Assembly: GCA_025937955.1 (NCBI GenBank)
Contig: JAICQI010000114.1
Location: forward strand, 1-11,198
Length of the DNA stretch: 11,198 nt
Reading direction: 5' to 3'
Source: Pyrinomonadaceae bacterium
GTDB lineage: Bacteria > Acidobacteriota > Blastocatellia > Pyrinomonadales > Pyrinomonadaceae
Below the pieces are notes generated by a model. It was not told the origin of the DNA. It worked only from the letters and a program-made list of their open reading frames with translations, and searched no databases. Below are positions 1 to 6,583 of the stretch, piece by piece. The translations under genes and the position numbers were made by a program. Numbering within the stretch: position 1 is the first letter of the stretch; the number at the start of each line of letters is the position of its first letter.

Positions 1-1718
1 ACCGCAAAATTCCCGAGATACAGCACGTCCATCTTCGTCTTTCTGAAACACTCGATCGCGTGCTGCGGCGTGCAAACAATTGGCTCGTTTTCGTTGAACG
101 AAGTATTCAGAACTACCGGCACGCCCGTCAACGCCGCGAAATCCGAAATCAACTGATAATAGCGCTCGTTCGCGGCGCGGGAGACTGTTTGCAAGCGGCC
201 CGAACCATCGACGTGCGTCACCGCCGGAATCTCACCGCGCCATTGAGGTTTGATCTGATAGACCATCAACATCGTCGGCGCGGGATGCGTCTGCTCGAAA
301 TAATCACCCACGCGCTCTTCCAGGATCGAGGGCGCAAACGGGCGAAACGGTTCACGCTTCTTTATCCGGTCGTTGAGTATGTCTTTCATCTCGGCGCGCC
401 GTGGATCGACGAGGATCGAACGATTGCCCAGCGCGCGTGGGCCAAACTCCATGCGTCCCTGGAACCATCCTACGACTAAACCCGCCGCGATGTCCTGTGC
501 CGCGCGCTTTGTCAGCTGCTCATCCGAGTAACACTCGAAAGCCAACTCACTTTCAGACAATGCCTGTTTGATCTCTTCGCGGGTGAATTGTGGACCGGTG
601 TAAGCGCCAGCCATCACCTCGCCGCGTTCGCAGTTCAGGATGCCATTGTAGATCTGGTAACAGACGCCGAGCGCCGTTCCACTGTCGCCAGCCGCCGGTT
701 GAATGAAAAGCCGCTTGAACGGAGTGTTCAGCAAAATCTTTCCGTTCATTACCGAGTTGTAAGCCACGCCGCCCGCGAGACCTAAGTCAGTCAGTCCGGT
801 GCGCTCGTGAAGATGGTTCAGAATGTGAAAGCCGACTTCTTCGAGCCGCAATTGCAGGCTGGCCGCAATGTCTCGATCGCGTTCTGAGAGGGCGGCGCCG
901 GGCGCTCGCGGTGGCCCGAAGCGATGGGCAAACTCATCCGAGAAGACGCGGCCGATTACGGGCGAGCCCTCGTCCCACGTCATCTCGACACCCTCAGCGT
1001 GATGACGAAAGTAGTCGAGATTCAAACGAAACTGTCCGTTCTCTTCCGTGCGAATGATCTCGCGAAACTCTCTGATGAATCGCGGCTCGCCGTAAGGCGC
1101 GAGGCCCATGACTTTACCCTCGTCGCCGTAATGGGGGAAGCCGAGAAACTGGGTGGTTGCGGTGTAAACGATACCGGTCGAGTGTGGATACTCGACCTGG
1201 CCCAGGACGTCGATCGAGTTTCCTTCGCCGATGGCCCACATCGTCGAGATGAAATCGCCAAAGCCGTCGATCGACAATAGCGCGGATTTGTTAAACGGTG
1301 AGACCAAAAAGCAGCTCGCGAGATGGGCGCGATGATGCTCGATGTTATGAAAGCGTGCGCGCAATTGTTTCTTTGAAACCCCAAACACGCGTGCAAGCTC
1401 ATCCTTCACGTCACGTACTTTCGCAGCGTTCCCGAATCGATCTTTGGCTTGACTGGCCAGTGTCGTAAGTCGTGTGGCTGCAAACAGGATCTTCTTGTGC
1501 AGGTGGGCCGACGGATCTCGGGAGATACCGACGTGGTCCAGATCTTCAAGCCCAATTCCTGCAGCCTCGAGACAGTATTTGATTGCCTGCGTTGGGAAGC
1601 CCGCGGAGTGCTTGAACCGGTTGAAGCGCTCCTCCTCCACCGCGGCGATCAACTTCCCATCACGCACAATCGCCGCCGCCGCATCGCCGTGATACGCGTT
1701 AATACCGAGAATATACAT
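1..1718 (-). CDS. NodU/CmcH/TobZ-family carbamoyltransferase (3' end beyond window)
   Basis: Likely transfers a carbamoyl group, made from carbamoyl phosphate and ATP, to a sugar hydroxyl of the polysaccharide or its precursor in the cytoplasm. The frame is open from an ATG at 1718 to the left edge, giving 572 residues; only a short C-terminal tail should be missing. Visible motifs are the N-terminal AYHGDAAAA (8-16), EEERFNRFKH (28-37), the metal-binding HHRAH (128-132) and DGFGD (151-155), all of the Kae1-like domain. In the C-terminal YrdC-like domain are GRMEFGPRALGNRS (421-434), REPFRPFAPS (455-464) and the LNTSFNENEP segment (537-546). These are hallmarks of the family that O-carbamoylates Nod factors, cephamycin and tobramycin. 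The start overlaps the end of the upstream GT2 gene by 20 bases and lies at the edge of a CGCAGAT-type repeat; only a weak GGAT precedes it. The acceptor cannot be read from sequence. The family call is strong; the sugar target is inference. Confidence 0.95.
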   Translation of the reverse strand, partial: MYILGINAYHGDAAAAIVRDGKLIAAVEEERFNRFKHSAGFPTQAIKYCLEAAGIGLEDLDHVGISRDPSAHLHKKILFAATRLTTLASQAKDRFGNAAKVRDVKDELARVFGVSKKQLRARFHNIEHHRAHLASCFLVSPFNKSALLSIDGFGDFISTMWAIGEGNSIDVLGQVEYPHSTGIVYTATTQFLGFPHYGDEGKVMGLAPYGEPRFIREFREIIRTEENGQFRLNLDYFRHHAEGVEMTWDEGSPVIGRVFSDEFAHRFGPPRAPGAALSERDRDIAASLQLRLEEVGFHILNHLHERTGLTDLGLAGGVAYNSVMNGKILLNTPFKRLFIQPAAGDSGTALGVCYQIYNGILNCERGEVMAGAYTGPQFTREEIKQALSESELAFECYSDEQLTKRAAQDIAAGLVVGWFQGRMEFGPRALGNRSILVDPRRAEMKDILNDRIKKREPFRPFAPSILEERVGDYFEQTHPAPTMLMVYQIKPQWRGEIPAVTHVDGSGRLQTVSRAANERYYQLISDFAALTGVPVVLNTSFNENEPIVCTPQHAIECFRKTKMDVLYLGNFA

Positions 1719-2523
1719 CTGCGTTTATCCGCGTAAATCTGCGGCCCAAATTAACCGCCAGCATCAACTCCGCTGTAGTTCTTTGGAACGCGTAGTAAAA
1801 CCCCGCCCAGCCATCAAAGATCCCGCCACGAACTAATAGGCAATACACCAGCATCACCGGCGGGACCACAACCCGCCAACGCCGCAATCGATCCACACGG
1901 TTTAGCTCTGCCGGGTCCGCCTCGCGAAGTTTGTGTGCTTCCAATTGCGTGTAGCGCTTTTGTGAGTTGAACCAGCGTCGCAGCGACTTGCGATCATCAT
2001 GCAGCAACGCTGCTCGGAGATCTTTTATTGTGCCTTCAACCGCGACTCGCTGCGTGTGCCCGTCCTGACTGTACGAAGCCGCATCGCGACGGTACAGAAC
2101 AGTGACCGGCGGATAGATGCCACTCCGAAGTTTTTTCCCGTTGATGCAATAGATGAAATTCGCGCGATAGCCATTAATCTCAGGATCTGGTTTAAGCTTC
2201 TCGAGTTCCGCGACGAACTCACTGGTCACAACGTAATCGGCATCAAGCGCGAGCACCCACGGCGTAGAGATGCCTGTTTCTTTAAGCCCAAACTCCCACT
2301 GATTGCGATGACAATCAAAAGCTCGCTGCAAAACCCGCACTTGCGGCATCGACCGTGCGATCTCCACCGTCTCGTCGTCGCTAAAACTATCAACCACGAC
2401 AATCTCTTTCGCCCAACTCAAACCTGCCAGCGCACGCGCGATATTCGGCGCCTCGTTGTAAGTGAGTATTAACGGTGTGATCTGATCAAGCACGGTAATC
2501 AATTTCCGACTACGGGCGGCCAC
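1699..2523 (-). CDS. GT2 glycosyltransferase, WaaE/KdtX-like
   Basis: Predicted inverting family 2 glycosyltransferase, 274 residues from the GTG at 2523. The nucleotide-binding start is LILTYNEAPNIARAL (18-32), followed by IVVVDSFSDDETVEIA (41-56) and the DXD metal/nucleotide-sugar motif DAD (94-96). This order matches the LPS-core beta-glucosyltransferase WaaE/KdtX type. Two hydrophobic stretches near the C-terminus (about 219-231 and 235-247) suggest membrane association. Both ends are built from repeats. The first codons (GTG GCC GCC CGT) lie in the inverted repeat at 2512-2588, and residues about 261-269 are encoded by the CGCAGAT-type repeat at 1717-1744. A GTG at 2493, which gives a protein starting just before QITPLIL, is an equally plausible real start with GGAAA upstream. 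The gene follows the GT4 stop by 12 bases and overlaps the carbamoyltransferase by 20. Family is secure; sugar and linkage are unknown. Confidence 0.9.
   Translation of the reverse strand: MAARSRKLITVLDQITPLILTYNEAPNIARALAGLSWAKEIVVVDSFSDDETVEIARSMPQVRVLQRAFDCHRNQWEFGLKETGISTPWVLALDADYVVTSEFVAELEKLKPDPEINGYRANFIYCINGKKLRSGIYPPVTVLYRRDAASYSQDGHTQRVAVEGTIKDLRAALLHDDRKSLRRWFNSQKRYTQLEAHKLREADPAELNRVDRLRRWRVVVPPVMLVYCLLVRGGIFDGWAGFYYAFQRTTAELMLAVNLGRRFTRINADVYSRY
1717..1744. repeat. CGCAGAT-type border repeat, GT2 / carbamoyltransferase junction
   Basis: On the minus strand this stretch reads as alternating units CGCAGAT-TTA-CGCGGAT-AAA-CGCAGAT, related heptamers spaced by three bases. It encodes residues about 261-269 of the upstream GT2 (RRFTRINAD) and provides the leader and the first two bases of the carbamoyltransferase ATG. 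A related, palindromic copy lies at 7976-8026. Confidence 0.75.
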
Positions 2524-2588
2524 GGAGTGCCGCCCCTACAAAAATCCCACTTGCGTCTTTGTAGGGGCGGCACTCCGTGGCCGCCCGT
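2512..2588. repeat. perfect 31-base inverted repeat (REPIN-like pair) at a gene border
   Basis: Bases 2512-2542 are the exact reverse complement of 2558-2588, separated by a 15-base loop (2543-2557). Each arm is itself near-palindromic, with GGGCGGC and GCCGCCC around an 8-base centre, so each arm can fold alone or the pair can form one long hairpin. On the minus strand the element encodes the last 17 codons and the stop of the GT4 gene and the GTG start region of the next GT2 gene. A third, single arm lies at 4195-4223. No T-run follows, so it is not a standard intrinsic terminator. A REP/REPIN-like mobile non-coding element is the best reading (inference). Confidence 0.9.
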
Positions 2589-3714
2589 CGTGACATCGCA
2601 AGATCTCTTGATAAAGCCGAGTCAAATCTCTGGCGGCGTTTTCCCACGAATACTTTTGCGAGAGTTGTCTCCCTGCCCGGCCTCGCCTCGCGAGCTCTTC
2701 TTGGTCGCGCAAGGCTTCAGCCAGTTTCGATGCCAATGCGTCTTTGTCAATCGTCGCGATCCAACCGGCATTATTTGCTGCTATCTCCGTCGCGAGATTT
2801 ACGCTCGGACTCACCAACACCGGCACCGAATGCGCCAGCGCTTCCATCACACACAAACCGAAGTTCTCCTGGTGCGACGGCAGCACCAGCAACGACGCAC
2901 CACCGAGCACAGCATCCTTCCGCTTGCCTTCCAACCAGCCGGTAAAAAGTATTCTGTCTCCCTTAACTTTGTTCTTAAGCTTCGAGACATACTCACTCGG
3001 CCCATCACCGGCCAGCACCAGCCGCCAATGCGAAAACCGCGTTTCGAGCGACTGGAAAGCATCGATCAAAACATCCAAACCCTTCTTCGGGTGCAAACGC
3101 GAAAGCACTAGCACATACGGATCGCGCGCGAGCTCAGGAAAATGATCAGCTACGTTGCCGCTTGCAGTTGAGGTTTCGACACCGAGCGCGATCACCTTCC
3201 CGTGGTTCAATCCCATTCGCCTTTCGGTAGAGAGCTTCTCCGCCTCGCTGGTGTAATGCACGGCCGCCGCGCGCTGGAGCATTGTCTTGCCCGAGACCCG
3301 CCAAAAGAGACGCTTGCGCAGAGACTTCTGCGTCATGCTCCACGGATCGAGCGTGCCGAGTGGCCTGATGACGTATGGGACACCGGCGTCACGACAAGCA
3401 CGTGCAGCCACGACGGACGAATGGTTGAAGACCGCGTGAATGTGGGCCAGGGTGAAGTTTCGGATGTTCGCGTTGAGCCAAGCGGCCAGCGGTCGCGAGT
3501 ATTTGAACGACTCGCCCCATTGCGAATGAAAGAACCTTGCGGGCACGCCTTTGTACTCAAAGCAACTTCCATTGGTGCCCGGCAATCCAGCATCGGTCGT
3601 TACGAGCAAGACTTCGATTCCCTCTCGCATCAACGAGCGACACATCGGGATGATTGCGGTTGCCGGCCCACCGGAACGCTCGGACACTGAAGGGATTACG
3701 TGCAGCACTCTCAT
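2536..3714 (-). CDS. GT4 glycosyltransferase (GT-B fold)
   Basis: Predicted retaining family 4 glycosyltransferase of 392 residues that adds a sugar from a nucleotide donor to the growing lipid-linked oligosaccharide on the cytoplasmic face. It shows the N-terminal acceptor-domain loop SERSGGPATAI (11-21), HIHAVFNHSSV (91-101), the donor-domain start YVLVLSRLHPKKGLDVLIDA (200-219), LAGDGP (234-239) and the EX7E signature ENFGLCVME (283-291). The ATG at 3714 is chosen over an in-frame start at 3744 because MRVLHVIPSV is the normal beta-strand start of the family and because ATGA overlaps the asparagine synthase stop exactly. The last 17 residues (376-392, DGRPRSAAPTKTQVGFL) are not family sequence. 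They are read through the 31-base inverted repeat, and the TAG stop lies inside it. The native C-terminus therefore probably ended near IL at 371-372 before the element arrived (inference). Confidence 0.93.
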   Translation of the reverse strand: MRVLHVIPSVSERSGGPATAIIPMCRSLMREGIEVLLVTTDAGLPGTNGSCFEYKGVPARFFHSQWGESFKYSRPLAAWLNANIRNFTLAHIHAVFNHSSVVAARACRDAGVPYVIRPLGTLDPWSMTQKSLRKRLFWRVSGKTMLQRAAAVHYTSEAEKLSTERRMGLNHGKVIALGVETSTASGNVADHFPELARDPYVLVLSRLHPKKGLDVLIDAFQSLETRFSHWRLVLAGDGPSEYVSKLKNKVKGDRILFTGWLEGKRKDAVLGGASLLVLPSHQENFGLCVMEALAHSVPVLVSPSVNLATEIAANNAGWIATIDKDALASKLAEALRDQEELARRGRAGRQLSQKYSWENAARDLTRLYQEILRCHDGRPRSAAPTKTQVGFL

Positions 3715-5543
3715 GCAGAGGTGACGCCGTTGATCTCGCACCACTTTGCGAGAATATAAAGGGACCAGGGCCGCGACCAGCCAACGGCCCTTGGCTTCTC
3801 AAGAAAGTCGCGCCAGATCTTTTTTACTGCTTTGGGATTCAAAATGGGTCCGGCATCTTCCAGCACGGAAGAGACCTCGTGTTGTAAGTTTTGTTGTAGC
3901 CACTTCTCAAACGGCAGCGTGAATCCCATCTTGGGTCGCGCGAGAAAATCTCGGGGCAGGAGATCGGTCAGTGCGTCAGCGAGCAAAGGCTTTGCGGAGC
4001 CGTTGCGAAGTTTCCAGTCACCGGGTAGTGAGAGGACGTAATTGACCACCTTCAAATCGACAAACGGAACGCGGACTTCAAGCGAGTGGGCCATGCTCAT
4101 CACGTCGGTATCGCGGAGGAGCGTGTTGGTCATGTAGCCGCGTAACTCCAGCTGTGAGATCGCGTTCACGATGTCGGAATTTCCGTTGTCATAGACGGGC
4201 GGCCACGGAGGGCCGCCCCTACAGTTACTCTCGCGGCCGGTTATTCGGGTTGCGGTGTCGGTGGAAAAGAGTTGGCGCGAGATGCGATAGACGTCCGTTG
4301 CTGTGCCTTCGCTGTTTGCCAGTTGCCAGAATTTCTCACGCTGAACGGAGCTATTTACAGCGATCCTTCCCACTCCTGATGCGGCACGTAAGACTCTCCT
4401 GGTTGCGTGCGGCATCGACCTAAGTCTGACTGCGCGTCTAAAGCTCGGATAGCCGGCGAATAATTCGTCGCCCCCGAGCCCCGAGAGCGCAACTGTGATC
4501 CCGGCGTTCTTAACGGCCTTCGAAACGACGAAAGTGTTGATGCCATCCATCGTTGGCTGATCGATTGCAGCGATGGCCTCAGGCAACATCTCGATCAACT
4601 CGTTTTCAGTGAGTCGAATCTCGCGATGATTTGTTTGGAATGTTTCGGCAACCGCGCGGGAGAATGGCGCTTCGCTGAACGTAGGCTCATCAAAGACCAC
4701 GCTGAACGTCTGCGGACGTTGATCGTTTATGCGGCTCATCAGCGCAACGAGCGCGCTGGAATCCATTCCGCCCGAGAGGAAAACGCCGAGCGGCACGTCG
4801 CTCACGAGATGAAGTCGAACCGACTCCTCCAGCTCAGTACGCAGCCGCGCGACCGCATCGTCTCTATTTCCGGCGACGGCTTCGCGCTCGGGAAATGCAA
4901 ATTCAACATCGCTCCTGTCAGTTGCTGAGATTTGCAAATAATGTCCCGGCAACAACTGTTTAATGCCTTCGACAATCGTCAGAGGCGCCGCTACTGAACC
5001 GTAAGCCAGATACGAATCAACACCGGCAGGGTCAATGCGGCGCGAAACTAATCCACTAGCCAGCAACGCACGAAGCTCAGAGGCGAAAACAAGCTGATCT
5101 TTGGTCGCGTAGTAATAAAGCGGCTTAATCCCTAGCGGATCGCGCGCCAGCAGCAACTGCTGTTTCTCATTGTCCCAGAGCGCCAGCGCAAACATTCCTC
5201 GGAGCTTGCGAAAAACATCGACACCCCACTTGCCATATCCACGAAGCACAACCTCCGTATCAGTGCCTGAGATCCACTCTCCCCCAATCTCGCGACGCAA
5301 TTCCTTAAAGTTGTAAATCTCGCCGTTGTACGTGATCCAGTTCCCTGTCTCCGGATCGTGCATCGGCTGATGTCCGGCAGCCGAAGTATCAATGATCGCA
5401 AGCCTGGTATTGCCCAGCGCGACCCGTCCAAGATCTGCTATGCCTTGATCGTCCGGTCCACGGTGCCGCTGCGCGCGGTTCATCCGCATAACCGCATCAG
5501 CGGAAATCCGCTTCGTCCCAAAAACACCGGAGATGCTACACAT
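3711..5543 (-). CDS. asnB: asparagine synthase (glutamine-hydrolysing)-like amidotransferase
   Basis: A 610-residue class II glutamine amidotransferase fused to an ATP pyrophosphatase synthetase domain. The nucleophile is Cys2 after Met removal (MCSISGVFG). HRGPDD (27-32), NTRLAIID (45-52), YNGEIYN (72-78) and GTDTE (93-97) mark the glutaminase. SGGMDSS (257-263) is the PP-loop and SGLGGDELFAGY (354-365) and LLRDTDVMSMAHSLEVRVPF (475-494) mark the synthetase. The start is fixed by Cys2; an ATG four bases upstream meets a stop after three codons. In polysaccharide loci such enzymes often amidate an uronic acid or other carboxylated sugar rather than aspartate, which is likely here but not shown. 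Residues 441-450 (CRGGPPWPPV) are exactly encoded by a 29-base copy of the dispersed repeat at 2512-2588, inserted in frame in a segment between conserved motifs. The stop overlaps the next gene's ATG by 4 bases; 8 bases separate it from the preceding GT4. Confidence 0.94.
   Translation of the reverse strand: MCSISGVFGTKRISADAVMRMNRAQRHRGPDDQGIADLGRVALGNTRLAIIDTSAAGHQPMHDPETGNWITYNGEIYNFKELRREIGGEWISGTDTEVVLRGYGKWGVDVFRKLRGMFALALWDNEKQQLLLARDPLGIKPLYYYATKDQLVFASELRALLASGLVSRRIDPAGVDSYLAYGSVAAPLTIVEGIKQLLPGHYLQISATDRSDVEFAFPEREAVAGNRDDAVARLRTELEESVRLHLVSDVPLGVFLSGGMDSSALVALMSRINDQRPQTFSVVFDEPTFSEAPFSRAVAETFQTNHREIRLTENELIEMLPEAIAAIDQPTMDGINTFVVSKAVKNAGITVALSGLGGDELFAGYPSFRRAVRLRSMPHATRRVLRAASGVGRIAVNSSVQREKFWQLANSEGTATDVYRISRQLFSTDTATRITGRESNCRGGPPWPPVYDNGNSDIVNAISQLELRGYMTNTLLRDTDVMSMAHSLEVRVPFVDLKVVNYVLSLPGDWKLRNGSAKPLLADALTDLLPRDFLARPKMGFTLPFEKWLQQNLQHEVSSVLEDAGPILNPKAVKKIWRDFLEKPRAVGWSRPWSLYILAKWCEINGVTSA
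4195..4223. repeat. single in-frame repeat arm inside the asparagine synthase gene
   Basis: Twenty-eight of 29 bases match the left arm of the inverted repeat at 2512-2540 in the same orientation; the only difference is G for T at 4211. It encodes residues 441-450 (CRGGPPWPPV) of the asparagine synthase and leaves the frame open. The partner arm is absent, so this is a solo copy of the element. Confidence 0.9.
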
Positions 5544-5551
5544 TCATCTGT

Positions 5552-6583
5552 TTAATCCGCGTTCCATGCTTCGATCGTCTCCTGCGCGAAACGACAAAAT
5601 CGCGCCGCACCACTCTGCAGTGTGTGCCCACTCACGCTCTCTTGCGCACATTGACGCAACTCACGCAACGGCTGAACTGCTGCCTGGCGCATCGCACTCA
5701 ACAGCGCCTCTTCATCCCCAGACGGAATCACCCACCCATTCTGTCCTGTCTCAATAAACTCAAGCGCCGCACCCATGCGATCCGTCGCAATCACCGGCAA
5801 CCCTGACGCCAACCCCTCCGGCACAACCAGACCCCACCCGTCATACCGCGAAGGCACACACAACACATCCGCAGCCGCATACTCACCCGGCACCTCCTGC
5901 CAGTCTCTGAATCCCACAAAATCCACACGCTCACTCATTGCCCGAAGCTCTCCATCTCCGACTATCCTGAGCCGAACATTCGGAACCTCACGCACCAATC
6001 GCGCAAAAGCCGCAACCAGCAAATCAACACCCTTACGGGCGATGAGCGACCCGCAAAACAAAAATACGCGCTCATCATTCTCTTCACGCTCCGGCGATCT
6101 GAAGCGTTCTAAATCAGAAAAGTACGGCAAGTTGAAGTAAGCGCGTTGCGAACCAAACTCTCTTCGATACTCATCAACCGCAAACTTCCCGATCCCCCAG
6201 ATCGGCGCCGGCGTCGCATGCAATTTCGAAAGCTTCCACTTGCGCAAAAGTCTTCCGGCCCACGCGTGTTGGTGAAACCCGGGACGCTCACCCCAGAAAC
6301 ACCATGGTCCATCTCGCTCCTCGATCAATCGTTCGGCATTTGCATGACGGTAGTAGTTGAACACCACCAGGTCAGCGCGACGAACCGACTCACGCGCACG
6401 CAAAAGCCCGCCGTTCTCCAACCCTATCGCCTCATGACGAATCTCAGACGCCTGCCAACGTCTGCCAGGATCGCGATCGCGCAGGTAACCAACCTCCAGC
6501 GCACACTCGCCCTTCGCCTCAATCTCGTTGAACAGCTCCACCTGGTAAGGCGAAGGACAGTCAGTCAGTACAAAAACCTTCAC
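5552..6583 (-). CDS. GT4 glycosyltransferase, GTG start
   Basis: Predicted family 4 glycosyltransferase of 343 residues. The protein begins MKVFVLTDCPSPYQVELFNE (1-20), typical of the acceptor domain. The donor domain has VFLFCGSLIARKGVDLLVAA (173-192), LRIVGDGEL (205-213), and the acidic signature DGWGLVVPE (248-256), in which Asp replaces the first Glu of EX7E, a common variant. VIPSGDEEAL (285-294) follows. The GTG at 6583 is supported by a GTGA overlap with the Wzy stop, the family-typical first residues and an upstream GAAGG about 4 bases before it, one of the clearer Shine-Dalgarno sequences in the window. The C-terminal EAWNAD and stop read through ACGCGGATTAA, which resembles the CGCAGAT-type repeats at other borders here. 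Its sugar specificity is unknown. Confidence 0.92.
   Translation of the reverse strand: MKVFVLTDCPSPYQVELFNEIEAKGECALEVGYLRDRDPGRRWQASEIRHEAIGLENGGLLRARESVRRADLVVFNYYRHANAERLIEERDGPWCFWGERPGFHQHAWAGRLLRKWKLSKLHATPAPIWGIGKFAVDEYRREFGSQRAYFNLPYFSDLERFRSPEREENDERVFLFCGSLIARKGVDLLVAAFARLVREVPNVRLRIVGDGELRAMSERVDFVGFRDWQEVPGEYAAADVLCVPSRYDGWGLVVPEGLASGLPVIATDRMGAALEFIETGQNGWVIPSGDEEALLSAMRQAAVQPLRELRQCAQESVSGHTLQSGAARFCRFAQETIEAWNAD

Noticed and set aside
1022..1402. Minus-strand open frame of 126 codons
   Set aside because: Shadow frame of the carbamoyltransferase, which is continuous from 1718 to the window edge with conserved motifs throughout.
2512..2588. Intrinsic transcription terminator
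   Set aside because: The stem is strong but no T-run follows on the minus strand, and the coding sequence of the next gene begins inside it.
2527..3111. Plus-strand open frame of 194 codons beginning near the palindrome
   Set aside because: It runs antisense through the GT4 gene, its first residues are a translation of the repeat, and the rest shows no domain; the minus-strand frame has full GT4 motifs.
4195..4223. Asparagine synthase as a pseudogene broken by the repeat
   Set aside because: The reading frame continues across the element without stop or shift, and motifs on both sides (SGLGGDELFAGY before, DTDVMSMAHSLEVRVPF after) are intact.
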